Of a DNA stretch of 64,000 nucleotides, positions 25,914 through 34,115 are shown piece after piece. The stretch lies in the NCBI GenBank assembly GCA_033344875.1, contig JAWPMO010000001.1, positions 1,265,595-1,329,594 on the forward strand, given 5' to 3'. The position numbers and the translations under genes were made by a program. The first letter of the stretch is position 1; every line of letters starts with the position of its first letter. The DNA comes from Ilumatobacteraceae bacterium (lineage in GTDB: Bacteria; Actinomycetota; Acidimicrobiia; Acidimicrobiales; Ilumatobacteraceae). Under the pieces are notes generated by a model. The model saw nothing but the letters and a program-made list of their open reading frames with translations, was not told where the DNA came from and searched no databases.

Positions 25914-27520
25914 TGCCGATGTTCGACGTTCTGATCACCAACGGCCTCGTCGTCGACGGAACCGGACAACCCGCCTTCGCTGCGGATGTCGCGATCAACG
26001 GTGAGCGGATCGTCGCGGTCGGCGACCTCGCCCAGGCCGAGGCCGGCCGCACGATCGACGCAACGGGCATGGTGGTCTCCCCCGGATTCATCGACATCCA
26101 CACACACTCGGACCTGACCCTGCTCGTCGAGCCGTTCGGCATGAGCAAGATCCGCCAGGGCGTCACGACCGAGGTCAGCGGCAACTGCGGATACAGCCCC
26201 TACCCGGTCGCCCCCGATCATGCCGACGAGCTCCGCGAACTGCTGAGCAGCGGACTCCACGGCGAGTCGGTCGACTGGGTCTGGAGCGACCTGGCCGGCT
26301 ACCGCGACTTCGCTGCCGAACGCGGGCTCGGCATGAACGTCGCGCCGCTGGTCGGTCACGGTGCCGTCCGTGGCGCCGTGGTCGGGTTCGAAGACCGCCG
26401 TGCCACCGCCGATGACGTCGCGGGCATGCAACGGTTGGTGTCGGAATCGATGGAGCAGGGCGCGTTCGGCCTCTCGACCGGCCTCACCCTGACGCCCAGC
26501 GCCTATGGCGACACCGAGGAGATCGTCGCGCTCGCCGAGGCGATGTCGCACTTCCCCGGCCGCTTCTACACCAGCCACACCCGACTCTGGGCCGGCTGGC
26601 ACATCAAGGGCGTCGCCGAAGCGATCGACATCGGTCGACGGGCGAACGTGCCGGTCCAGGTCTCGCACATGGCGGTCAACGACCCGCCCTACTGGGGGCA
26701 GGCCGACACGGTGATCGCCGTCTGTGAAGACGCCGTCACCGACGGGTTCGATGTGACCTTCGACGTGTACCCGTACGCGGCGAGCAGCAGCGGGTTCGCC
26801 CAGTGCATCCCGACGTGGGCGCAGTCCGGCGGGACGCAGGCACTCCTGCAACGGCTGCGCAACCCGAACGAACGCGCCCGGATCCGGGCCGACATGCTCG
26901 AAGAGGGGCTGTTCCGAGGCTGGCCGTGGTTGTGGGACCGACTCCAGGTCAGTGCCGCACACACGCGCGAGGTCAGCGAGTTCGAAGGCATGTCGTTCGA
27001 GCAGGCGGGCGAGAAGATGGGCCTCGAACCGATCGATGCCGCACTCACCCTGATGGAACGCGACGAGGCGAAGCTGCGGATCATCTTCTACTACCGCACC
27101 GAGGAGGACATGAAGTCGTTCCTCCGGCATCCGATGGGCATGATGGGTTCGGACGGACTGGCGATCCAGGCGTCGGGTCCGCTCGGCGCCGGTCGGCCAC
27201 ACCCGCGCTCCTACGGCGCCCACAGTCGAGTGCTCGGCCTGTATGTCCGCGACACCGCCGTACTCACGATGGAAGAGGCGGTGCACAAGATGAGCGGACA
27301 GGTCGCGACGCGCCTCGGCATGTCGGACCGCGGCGTGATCGCCGCCGGCAACATCGCCGACATCGCGATCTTCGATCCGGACACCGTCGCCGATCGGGCC
27401 AGCTTCGAAGATCCGCACCAGTACGCGGTCGGCGTGCCGTACGTGCTGGTCAACGGCGAGGTGGTCGTGGCCGAAGGCGAACACACCGGCGCACTGCCGG
27501 GCCGCGTACTCGCCGCGTAG
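25913..27520 (+). CDS. N-acyl-D-amino-acid deacylase (D-aminoacylase) paralogue 1
   Basis: 535-residue amidohydrolase that should free D-amino acids from N-acyl conjugates. Visible metal and catalytic positions of the D-aminoacylase group: HTH at 63-65, Cys93 in SGNCGYS, His in FYTSHTRL, His in VQVSHMAV, and the catalytic Asp in MMGSDGLAI. The beta-sandwich ends are intact (LITNGLVVDGTG at the start, VLVNGEVVVAEGEHTG at the end). Closest in form to paralogue 3 (shared PWLWDR and FYYR/FYRSEDD blocks). ATG 25913 overlaps the RidA stop; ATG 25919 is an alternative. Confidence 0.9.
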   Translation: MPMFDVLITNGLVVDGTGQPAFAADVAINGERIVAVGDLAQAEAGRTIDATGMVVSPGFIDIHTHSDLTLLVEPFGMSKIRQGVTTEVSGNCGYSPYPVAPDHADELRELLSSGLHGESVDWVWSDLAGYRDFAAERGLGMNVAPLVGHGAVRGAVVGFEDRRATADDVAGMQRLVSESMEQGAFGLSTGLTLTPSAYGDTEEIVALAEAMSHFPGRFYTSHTRLWAGWHIKGVAEAIDIGRRANVPVQVSHMAVNDPPYWGQADTVIAVCEDAVTDGFDVTFDVYPYAASSSGFAQCIPTWAQSGGTQALLQRLRNPNERARIRADMLEEGLFRGWPWLWDRLQVSAAHTREVSEFEGMSFEQAGEKMGLEPIDAALTLMERDEAKLRIIFYYRTEEDMKSFLRHPMGMMGSDGLAIQASGPLGAGRPHPRSYGAHSRVLGLYVRDTAVLTMEEAVHKMSGQVATRLGMSDRGVIAAGNIADIAIFDPDTVADRASFEDPHQYAVGVPYVLVNGEVVVAEGEHTGALPGRVLAA

Positions 27521-27532
27521 GACGAATCGACG

Positions 27533-28357
27533 TCAGCCCGGGCGCTTGCCGGGAGCGGGCGCGCCCGAGTACCCGATCGCGTCCTGCATCGCGAGCGCGC
27601 GCCGCGCGTTGGCGACGTCCACGTCGGCCATGACATCGGTGGCCGGGGGCAGCAATTCGAAGTGGCCGAACCGATCCTCGCCGGCGACGAGGTGACCGAA
27701 CGTCTGCTGTCCGGACACCTGCCTCATCGACGGCGTCACGAATCGGAGCGCCAGTCCGATCCGACGATCGTCCGACGTGTTCGGCTTCGAGGCGTGGAAG
27801 AGATGCCCGTGGTGCAACGACATCTCGCCGGGCCGCAGGATCGCCTCGACCGCGTCGGCCTCGTCGACGTCGACTGCGACCTCCTGACCGCGAGACAACA
27901 TGTTCGACTCGTCGAACGTGTCACTGTGAGCGACGAGTTCATGGTGGCTGCCGGGCACGAAGCGCATACAGCCGCTGGCAGACGTTGCCGGCGACAGAGC
28001 GACCCAGGCCGTCACCTCGGACACGTCGTCGTAGCCCCAGTACGTCAGGTCCTGATGCCAGCTGATGAAGTCCGGGGTCCGCGGCTCCTTCACGAAGAAA
28101 TTGGCGCCCATCACGATGAGATCGTCGCCGAGAATCGACGCGACCGGCTCGACGATCGACGGCAGGCGCATGATCTCGTCGACGAACGGCAGCACGATGT
28201 TGGCGAACTGCTTCACGATCCGCGTGGCATCGGGATCGTGTGCATACTCGGCCTCGATCGCTTCGAAGGCGGCGCGGTGCTCGGCGGCACCAGCCGGGCT
28301 CATCACCCGGAGCGGGAAGACGTACCCGTCACGCTCGAACGCTCCGCGAACGGACAC
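27533..28357 (-). CDS. phytanoyl-CoA dioxygenase (PhyH)-family Fe(II)/2-oxoglutarate oxygenase
   Basis: 274 residues with the facial triad and 2-oxoglutarate anchor: ISWHQDLTYWG (His-x-Asp), EMSLHHGHLFHAS (distal His) and RIGLALRFV (Arg). Family members hydroxylate small acids, quaternary amines or amino-acid derivatives. It starts with GTG 5 bases after the stop of the GSAM-like aminotransferase, so the two form an operon and probably act on the same carbon skeleton. The substrate is unknown. Convergent with D-aminoacylase 1, 12 bases away. Confidence 0.88.
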   Translation of the reverse strand: MSVRGAFERDGYVFPLRVMSPAGAAEHRAAFEAIEAEYAHDPDATRIVKQFANIVLPFVDEIMRLPSIVEPVASILGDDLIVMGANFFVKEPRTPDFISWHQDLTYWGYDDVSEVTAWVALSPATSASGCMRFVPGSHHELVAHSDTFDESNMLSRGQEVAVDVDEADAVEAILRPGEMSLHHGHLFHASKPNTSDDRRIGLALRFVTPSMRQVSGQQTFGHLVAGEDRFGHFELLPPATDVMADVDVANARRALAMQDAIGYSGAPAPGKRPG

Positions 28358-28362
28358 GCCGG

Positions 28363-29673
28363 TCAGCCTGCCCCGGCGTTGGCCATCTCGCCGAGCACAC
28401 GATCCCCGGCAGCGAGGGTGCGGTCGATCGCATCGTCGTCGTGGGCGGCCGAGACGAACCACAGCCCTCGTCCCGTCGGCCGGACGCCGTGGTCTTGCAG
28501 GAGCTCCAGGAACCGGGTCAGCATCGGCCCGTCGGAGTTCGCTGCGAAGTCGGTTCGCGAGGCGATCGGCCCGGACTTCCCGAAGCGGGTCTGGAGCAGG
28601 CCTCCACCGATGTGATCGACGGCGAGTTCGAGACCGTGACGCTGACCCAGCCCGACGAAACCGTCGGCGAGACGTCGCGCCAGACGATCGATCTCGGGGT
28701 ACGGGTCGGTGTCGATCAGGACCCGGAGCGTGGCGATCCCGGCCGCGACCGATGACACGCCGGTGTTGTACGTACCCGAGTGGTTGACCTCGCCGCGACC
28801 GACGCTCGCCAGCAACTCCGTCGTGGTGCCGAGCACGGCCAAGGGAAAGCCCGAGGCGATCGCCTTGGCGTAGATCGAGATGTCGCCGTTGATACCCAGC
28901 AGACCCTGGGCGCCGGTGAGCCCGAGCCGGAACCCCGTGATGACCTCGTCGACGACCAACAGCGCGCCGTGCTGCCGACAGAGTTCCTTGACGCCTTCGA
29001 GGTAGCCGTCGGCCGGTGGGATCAGCCCGGTGTTGCACATGACCGGCTCCATGATCACGCACGCGACGTCACCGGTTCGGAGCACGGCGGCGACCTGGTC
29101 GAGGTCGTTCCACTCGCACATCACGACGTCGTCGGCCGCCGACACGGACTGGCCGGGGGTGAGCGGAACGGGCCCGTTCTGGTCGGGGGTCGCGGCCATG
29201 TTGACGAACAGCGGGTCGAGCCACCCGTGGTAGTGGCCGGTGAACCGCAACACCTTGCGATTTCCGGTGGCGGCCCGGGCGATGCGAACGGCCAGCAGGT
29301 CCATCTCCGTTCCGCTCATGCCCATCCGGATGCTCTCGACCCACGGCAGCGCGCCGACGAGCGCTTCCGCGAACTCGGCCTCGAGCGTGTTCTGGCCGGC
29401 GAACAACTGACCGGTCGACAGACATTCCTGAACCGCCGTGGTGACGGCCGGATGATTGTGGCCGAGGACCATCGGACCCATCCCGCCGGCGTAGTCGACG
29501 TAGGCATTGCCGTCGACGTCCCACAACATCGCTCCGTCACCGCGGGCGATCGTCAGCGGAACCGGTGACCCCTGCAACCGGACGTTCGAGTTCACCCCGC
29601 CGGCGATCACCGCCAGGCGGCGAGCGTGCTCCGCTCGGCTCCGGTCGTAACGGAAACTCTCCACTGTTGTCAT
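28363..29673 (-). CDS. class III PLP aminotransferase, glutamate-1-semialdehyde aminomutase-like
   Basis: 436 residues. AGGVNSNVRLQ at the N-terminus, GHYHGW in the middle, CVIMEPVM and VDEVITGFRLG before the PLP lysine in ISIYAKAIASGFPLAV are the GSAM/HemL-type pattern. A second GSAM for heme synthesis is unlikely inside a catabolic island, so a beta- or gamma-amino-acid aminotransferase or aminomutase is more likely. The ATG at 29673 is preferred because GAGGT lies 5 bases upstream; ATGs at 29676 and 29685 are also in frame. Operon with the PhyH-type oxygenase. Confidence 0.87.
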   Translation of the reverse strand: MTTVESFRYDRSRAEHARRLAVIAGGVNSNVRLQGSPVPLTIARGDGAMLWDVDGNAYVDYAGGMGPMVLGHNHPAVTTAVQECLSTGQLFAGQNTLEAEFAEALVGALPWVESIRMGMSGTEMDLLAVRIARAATGNRKVLRFTGHYHGWLDPLFVNMAATPDQNGPVPLTPGQSVSAADDVVMCEWNDLDQVAAVLRTGDVACVIMEPVMCNTGLIPPADGYLEGVKELCRQHGALLVVDEVITGFRLGLTGAQGLLGINGDISIYAKAIASGFPLAVLGTTTELLASVGRGEVNHSGTYNTGVSSVAAGIATLRVLIDTDPYPEIDRLARRLADGFVGLGQRHGLELAVDHIGGGLLQTRFGKSGPIASRTDFAANSDGPMLTRFLELLQDHGVRPTGRGLWFVSAAHDDDAIDRTLAAGDRVLGEMANAGAG

Positions 29674-29823
29674 CATTGACCTCATCGTGTTGGTGAATCG
29701 GACCAGCCGACCCCGCAACCGGCCGGGCCCGACCGTTCCGCCGGGTCACCTGCACCGGGAACGAGCCGCCCAGCGCGCTCAATCTCAGCTGCTGGACACC
29801 ATACCACTGCCTGCAACCCCCAC

Positions 29824-29836
29824 TTCATCAAATGAA
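29824..29836. promoter_or_regulatory. AT-rich inverted repeat between the aminotransferase and Dpp operons
   Basis: TTCATCAAATGAA (arms TTCAT/ATGAA, 3-base centre) lies in the divergent intergenic region, 25 bases upstream of the Dpp promoter -35. Its composition contrasts with the GC-rich surroundings. Candidate operator for GntR or IclR; the region otherwise shows only the promoter and leader ORF listed separately. Confidence 0.35.
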
Positions 29837-29860
29837 ATCGTGAGCCTGGCGCGCTTGGCA

Positions 29861-29889
29861 TTGACCGGCGTTCACCGGGACAGTATGGT
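29861..29889 (+). promoter_or_regulatory. sigma-70-type promoter of the Dpp operon
   Basis: TTGACC (29861-29866) and TATGGT (29884-29889) are separated by 17 bases, the best housekeeping promoter match in the island. Transcription should start near 29896, giving a leader of about 60 bases before the small ORF at 29959. Confidence 0.65.
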
Positions 29890-29958
29890 TCCACGCACTG
29901 AAACTTGGGGCACTGTGAATGACACGGACAGGGCCTGCATGACACGGGAAGGGACAGG

Positions 29959-30039
29959 ATGACCACAGCCGACTGCGAGCACGCCGCGACCGAACGAGGT
30001 CAGGGTCGGCGAGGCGTGAACGACGGGCTCCGCCGGTGA
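29959..30039 (+). CDS. 26-residue leader ORF translationally coupled to dppD
   Basis: ATG at 29959 is preceded by an AAGGGA Shine-Dalgarno (29949-29954), far better than anything before the dppD GTG at 30036. The frame encodes 26 residues, starting MTTADCEHAATERG and rich in Arg/Gly at the end. Its TGA (30037-30039) overlaps the dppD start codon as GTGA. This looks like a leader that delivers ribosomes to dppD. No run of one regulatory amino acid is visible, so classical attenuation is not indicated. Confidence 0.5.
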   Translation: MTTADCEHAATERGQGRRGVNDGLRR

Positions 30040-32102
30040 CCGACACCGGCGCGCGAGCCATCGACGACGCCCCGCTCCTCCGCATCGACGGGCTGAACGT
30101 CGAGTTCGGCTCGTCCGACCAACCGGTCAGGGCGGTCAACGGGGTCGACCTCGAGGTCCGCCGCGGGGAGACACTCGGGATCATCGGCGAGTCCGGTTCC
30201 GGGAAGAGCGTCACGGCGATGTCGATCCTGAGGCTCCTCCCCAAGGGCCAGGCGCGAATCACGTCGGGCAAGATCCTGTTCGACGGCACCGACCTGCTCA
30301 CCGCCGACCCCGGCGTGTTGCGGCGGGTCCGCGGCAAGGACGTGTCGATCATCTTCCAGGACCCGGCGACCTCGCTGCATCCGTCCTACACGATCGGCGC
30401 CCAGTTGATCGAGGCGATCCGGATCCACGACAGCCAGATCTCGAAGGCCAAGGCTCGAGCGCGGGCGGCCGAACTGATCGCCAGCGTCGGCATCGCCCAC
30501 GCAGACGAACGGTTGGATCAGTATCCACACCAGTTCTCGGGCGGAATGCGCCAGCGTTGCATGATCGCGATGGCGATCGCGAACCAGCCCCAGGTCGTGA
30601 TCGCCGACGAGCCGACCACCGCGTTGGACGTCACGATCCAGGCGGAGATCCTCAACCTGTTGCGCGTCGTCCAGCGCGAAACGGACTCCGCCGTGATCTT
30701 CATCACCCACGACCTCCGGGTCGTGGCCCAGGTCGCCGAGCGAGTGGCGGTGATGTACGCCGGGTCCATCGTCGAGTCCGGCAAGGTCGACGAGGTCTTC
30801 CAGAACCCGCAGCACCCCTACACATCGGCGCTGCTCCGCAGCCTGCCGGCGCTCGACCACCGAGCCGAACGCCAGGTGACCATCCAGGGGACACCACCCA
30901 ACCCGAGCGACCTGCCGATCGGTTGTGCGTTCCAGCCGCGTTGCGACGTGTCGCGCGGCCGGTCCGTGTGCATCACCGATCGTCCCCCGCTCGTCGACGT
31001 CGGTGGCGGTCGGACCGCGGCGTGCCACTTCAGCGACGAGATCGAAGCCGTCGCCGTCAACCTCGCGCGCCACACGCCGCAACCACAGGCGATCACCGTC
31101 GCGAGCAGCGACGACGCCGAGCCGGTGCTCAGCGTCACCAACCTCGACAAGAAGTTCGAGATCGGCGGCGGTCTGTTCACCGGCGCCAAGCGGCAGGTCC
31201 ACGCCGTCAACGACGTCTCGTTCGACGTGCACCCTGGCAAGACGCTGGCCCTGGTCGGCGAGTCCGGGTCGGGCAAGTCGACCACCGCCCGCCTGATCCT
31301 GCGACTCCACGATCCGACCGGCGGCAAGATCATGTTCGGCGGTCGAGACCTCGCGGTCACCAACGGCACCGACTTGCGCAACCTGCGTCGTGAGATCCAG
31401 GTCGTCTTCCAGGATCCGTTCGGATCACTCAACCCGCGCCTCACCGCCCGTGAGTTGGTCGCCGAACCCCTCAAGATCCAAGGGCTCTTCGATCCGGACG
31501 GCACCGACAAGGTCGGCGAGCTCCTCGGTCGTGTCGGGCTGTCCCCCAGCCAGTGGAACCGTCTGCCTGCAGCGTTCTCCGGCGGCCAGCGACAGCGAAT
31601 CGCGATCGCCAGAGCCCTGATCCTCGAGCCCAAGATGCTCGTCCTCGACGAGGCGGTCTCTGCCCTCGACGTCTCCATCCAGGCCCAGGTACTCAACCTG
31701 CTCGCCGACCTCCAAGCCGAGCTCGGTCTGACCTACCTGTTCATTTCCCACGATCTCGCCGTCGTCCGGCAGCTCGCCGACTCGGTCGCGGTCATGTTCG
31801 CCGGACGGATCGTCGAACAGGGCGCCGCAGCCGACGTGTACGGCTCGCCGCGACACCCCTACACGCGGGCGCTGCTCGCGGCGATCCCCGGAACCGACCC
31901 GCACGGCCCTGCGGGCAGTGACGTCGAGGTCAAGGAGGCCCGCATCGACATCGCCGATGAGGGATGTGCCTATCGACTGCGATGCCCGATCGCCCAGGAT
32001 GTGTGCACGACCGTGAGCCCGCCGTTTGCCCGGATCGACGGCACCGTCCACGACGTGGCGTGCCACTTCGGCGCCGTGCCGGTGGAGGTGACCGCGCCGT
32101 GA
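30036..32102 (+). CDS. dipeptide/oligopeptide ABC transporter ATPase, DppD-DppF fusion
   Basis: 688 residues containing two complete ABC ATPase domains. Domain 1: Walker A GESGSGKS near residue 55, signature FSGGMRQR, Walker B VVIADEPTTALD. Domain 2: Walker A GESGSGKS near residue 410, signature FSGGQRQR, Walker B MLVLDEAVSALD. Each is followed by the oligopeptide-transporter C-terminal Cys motif (CAFQPRCDVSRGRSVC; CAYRLRCPIAQDVC), which in related transporters may hold an Fe-S cluster. Usually DppD and DppF are separate; the fusion fixes the heterodimer. First structural gene of dppDF-C-B-A, overlapping dppC by 4 bases. Confidence 0.95.
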   Translation: MTDTGARAIDDAPLLRIDGLNVEFGSSDQPVRAVNGVDLEVRRGETLGIIGESGSGKSVTAMSILRLLPKGQARITSGKILFDGTDLLTADPGVLRRVRGKDVSIIFQDPATSLHPSYTIGAQLIEAIRIHDSQISKAKARARAAELIASVGIAHADERLDQYPHQFSGGMRQRCMIAMAIANQPQVVIADEPTTALDVTIQAEILNLLRVVQRETDSAVIFITHDLRVVAQVAERVAVMYAGSIVESGKVDEVFQNPQHPYTSALLRSLPALDHRAERQVTIQGTPPNPSDLPIGCAFQPRCDVSRGRSVCITDRPPLVDVGGGRTAACHFSDEIEAVAVNLARHTPQPQAITVASSDDAEPVLSVTNLDKKFEIGGGLFTGAKRQVHAVNDVSFDVHPGKTLALVGESGSGKSTTARLILRLHDPTGGKIMFGGRDLAVTNGTDLRNLRREIQVVFQDPFGSLNPRLTARELVAEPLKIQGLFDPDGTDKVGELLGRVGLSPSQWNRLPAAFSGGQRQRIAIARALILEPKMLVLDEAVSALDVSIQAQVLNLLADLQAELGLTYLFISHDLAVVRQLADSVAVMFAGRIVEQGAAADVYGSPRHPYTRALLAAIPGTDPHGPAGSDVEVKEARIDIADEGCAYRLRCPIAQDVCTTVSPPFARIDGTVHDVACHFGAVPVEVTAP

Positions 32103-33034
32103 CCACCCCCGTCGACACCGACACCGCTCCCCCGGCCGAGGGTTCGGCGGTCGCACCGCGCAAGCGGCGACTCCGCTCGGCGGCACGCTCGTTCGGCCGC
32201 TGGTCGATGGACGAGAAGCCGGCGGCGATCGCGGTCGGATTCCTGGTGCTGCTGTCGTTGGCGGCGATCGCCGCCCCGATCGTCTCGCCACACGATCCGC
32301 TCCAGCAGGACCTCAGCTCGATCCTCGTCGGCCCCTCCTGGTCGCATCCGTTCGGCACCGACGAACTCGGTCGCGACATGCTCAGCCGGGTCATCTACGG
32401 CGGACGGATCTCGCTCGCGACCGCAGGGATCGCCGTCGGGATCGCCGGGGTGCTCGGTGGCCTGGCCGGCCTGATCGCCGGGTACGTGGAGCGGCTCCCG
32501 GGAGCCCTCATCATGCGATCGATGGACCTGCTGCTCGCCATCCCTGGCATTCTCCTGGCGATCACGATCGCCGCAGTGCTCGGCAACGGGTTCTGGCCGG
32601 CGACGATCGCCGTGACCGTGATCTCGATCCCTGCGTTCGCCCGACTCGCCCGAGCCAGCGTGCTGGCGACCAAGGAAGAGGAGTTCGTGCAGTCGACCAG
32701 GAGCGCGGGGGCGACCCACCCCTACCTCATGTTCCGCACGATCTTCCCCAATGCACTCAGTCCGCTGATCGTGCAGGCCAGCGTCGCTGCGGCGACCGCC
32801 ATCCTGCTCGAGGCGGCCCTCAGCTTCCTCGGTCTCGGCACCCAACCGCCTTCGCCCTCCTGGGGGACGGCGATGGCGCTCGGGAAGTCGTACCTGAACC
32901 AGTCGATCTGGTACGCCCTGATGCCCGGCGTCGTGCTGACGGCGACCGTGCTCTCGATCGACACGATCGGTCGGGCACTCCAACGCACATGGGGTGGCAA
33001 CGCCCTCGATTCGGCAGCCGGAAGGGGTGGCTGA
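32099..33034 (+). CDS. dppC: dipeptide ABC transporter permease (DppC type)
   Basis: 311 residues: a cytoplasmic N-terminus, a first helix (AAIAVGFLVLLSLAAIAAPIVSP) and the DppC/OppC hallmark HPFGTDELGRDMLSRVIYGGRISL. Five further helices surround the EAA loop (ARASVLATKEEEFVQSTRSAGATHPYLMFRTIFPN), which contacts the ATPase. GTG at 32099 overlaps the stop of the ATPase gene; its own stop overlaps the dppB ATG. Together with DppB it forms the membrane channel for peptides. Confidence 0.95.
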   Translation: MTTPVDTDTAPPAEGSAVAPRKRRLRSAARSFGRWSMDEKPAAIAVGFLVLLSLAAIAAPIVSPHDPLQQDLSSILVGPSWSHPFGTDELGRDMLSRVIYGGRISLATAGIAVGIAGVLGGLAGLIAGYVERLPGALIMRSMDLLLAIPGILLAITIAAVLGNGFWPATIAVTVISIPAFARLARASVLATKEEEFVQSTRSAGATHPYLMFRTIFPNALSPLIVQASVAAATAILLEAALSFLGLGTQPPSPSWGTAMALGKSYLNQSIWYALMPGVVLTATVLSIDTIGRALQRTWGGNALDSAAGRGG

Positions 33035-33990
33035 TGCTTCGGTTTCTCGGATTTCGCATTCTGCAACTGATCCCGATCGTGATCTTCGCGTCGATCGGCG
33101 TGTTCTTGATGATCCATCTCGTCCCCGGCGACCCGGTACTGACCGTGACGGGGCTGGAGGCCAGCGCCGAGCAGATGGCGCGGGTTCGCGAAGAGCTGGG
33201 CTTCAACCGTTCGCTGCCCGTCCAGTACTTCGACTGGGTCGGCCGGGTGCTGTCGGGCGACCTCGGCAACTCGCTGGTGAGCCAGAAGCCGGTGACCGAA
33301 CTGATCGTCGACCGCATGCCGGCGACGATCCAGTTGACGATCGCCACGATGATCATCGGGCTCGCGCTCGGCATCCCGTTCGGATTGCTGGCCGCCAGCC
33401 GCAAGGGCTCGTGGGTCGACAAGACGGTGGCCGGCTACTCGTCGTTCAGCCTCGCTGTTCCGACGTTCGTGGTCGGCATCGTGTTCATCCTGGTGTTCGG
33501 CGTCACGCTCGAATGGCTTCCGACCGCATCCGACTACATCCCGGTCTGGGAGGACCCCGGCGGCGCGTTCAAGGCCACGATCGGCCCGGCGTTCACACTC
33601 GGCTTTTTCGTGTCCGGGGTCATCGCCCGGTTCGTGCGGGCGTCGATGATCGAGGTCCTCGGTCTCGACTACATCCGAACCGGCCGGGCCAAAGGCGTGA
33701 ACGAGGCCAAACTCGTGTACAAGCACGCGTTCCGTGCCGCCTCGCTCCCGACGTTGACGGTCGTCGGCATCCAGTTCGGCACATTCCTCGGTGGTTCCCT
33801 CGTCACCGAGTCGGTGTTCAACTACCCCGGCATCGGCCGACTGATCTTGAAGGCGATCCTGAGCCGCGACTTCGTCGTCGTCCAGGGTTCGGTCCTCGTC
33901 GTGGTCGTCATCTTCACGCTCGTGAACCTCGCGACCGACGTGCTCTACAGCTTTCTCAACCCCAGGATCCGCGCCGGTAACAGCGGATGA
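33034..33990 (+). CDS. dppB: dipeptide ABC transporter permease (DppB type)
   Basis: 318 residues with the DppB/OppB pattern: first helix ILQLIPIVIFASIGVFLMIHLVPGDPV, periplasmic LPVQYFDWVGRVLSGDLGNSL, then the EAA loop (VRASMIEVLGLDYIRTGRAKGVNEAKLVYKHAFR) and ESVFNYPGIGRL, followed by a last helix. ATG at 33034 overlaps the dppC stop. A hairpin separates it from the substrate-binding protein gene. Confidence 0.95.
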   Translation: MLRFLGFRILQLIPIVIFASIGVFLMIHLVPGDPVLTVTGLEASAEQMARVREELGFNRSLPVQYFDWVGRVLSGDLGNSLVSQKPVTELIVDRMPATIQLTIATMIIGLALGIPFGLLAASRKGSWVDKTVAGYSSFSLAVPTFVVGIVFILVFGVTLEWLPTASDYIPVWEDPGGAFKATIGPAFTLGFFVSGVIARFVRASMIEVLGLDYIRTGRAKGVNEAKLVYKHAFRAASLPTLTVVGIQFGTFLGGSLVTESVFNYPGIGRLILKAILSRDFVVVQGSVLVVVVIFTLVNLATDVLYSFLNPRIRAGNSG

Positions 33991-34052
33991 CACGTCTGGC
34001 GGCGGCTTGGAGGACCGCTGTCACCCGTTCGAATGCATGACAACGAAGCACC

Positions 34053-34083
34053 GCCGGATGCCACCCCGAGTGGCGACCCCGGC
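34053..34083 (+). promoter_or_regulatory. intercistronic hairpin between dppB and dppA
   Basis: Inner stem GCCAC-CCCGA-GTGGC (34060-34074), enclosed by GCCGG (34053-34057) and CCGGC (34079-34083). Such stem-loops commonly protect the downstream mRNA and raise expression of the binding protein relative to the permeases. The 125-base gap holds nothing else I can identify beyond the dppA Shine-Dalgarno AAGGGA. Confidence 0.45.
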
Positions 34084-34115
34084 ATCGTGAACACACAACC
34101 TGAAAGGGACACCCC

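Noticed and set aside
28363-29673. hemL (glutamate-1-semialdehyde aminomutase of heme synthesis)
   Set aside because: Sequence motifs fit the wider GSAM-like group, but location in a catabolic operon with a PhyH oxygenase makes the heme role unlikely; no gene symbol given.
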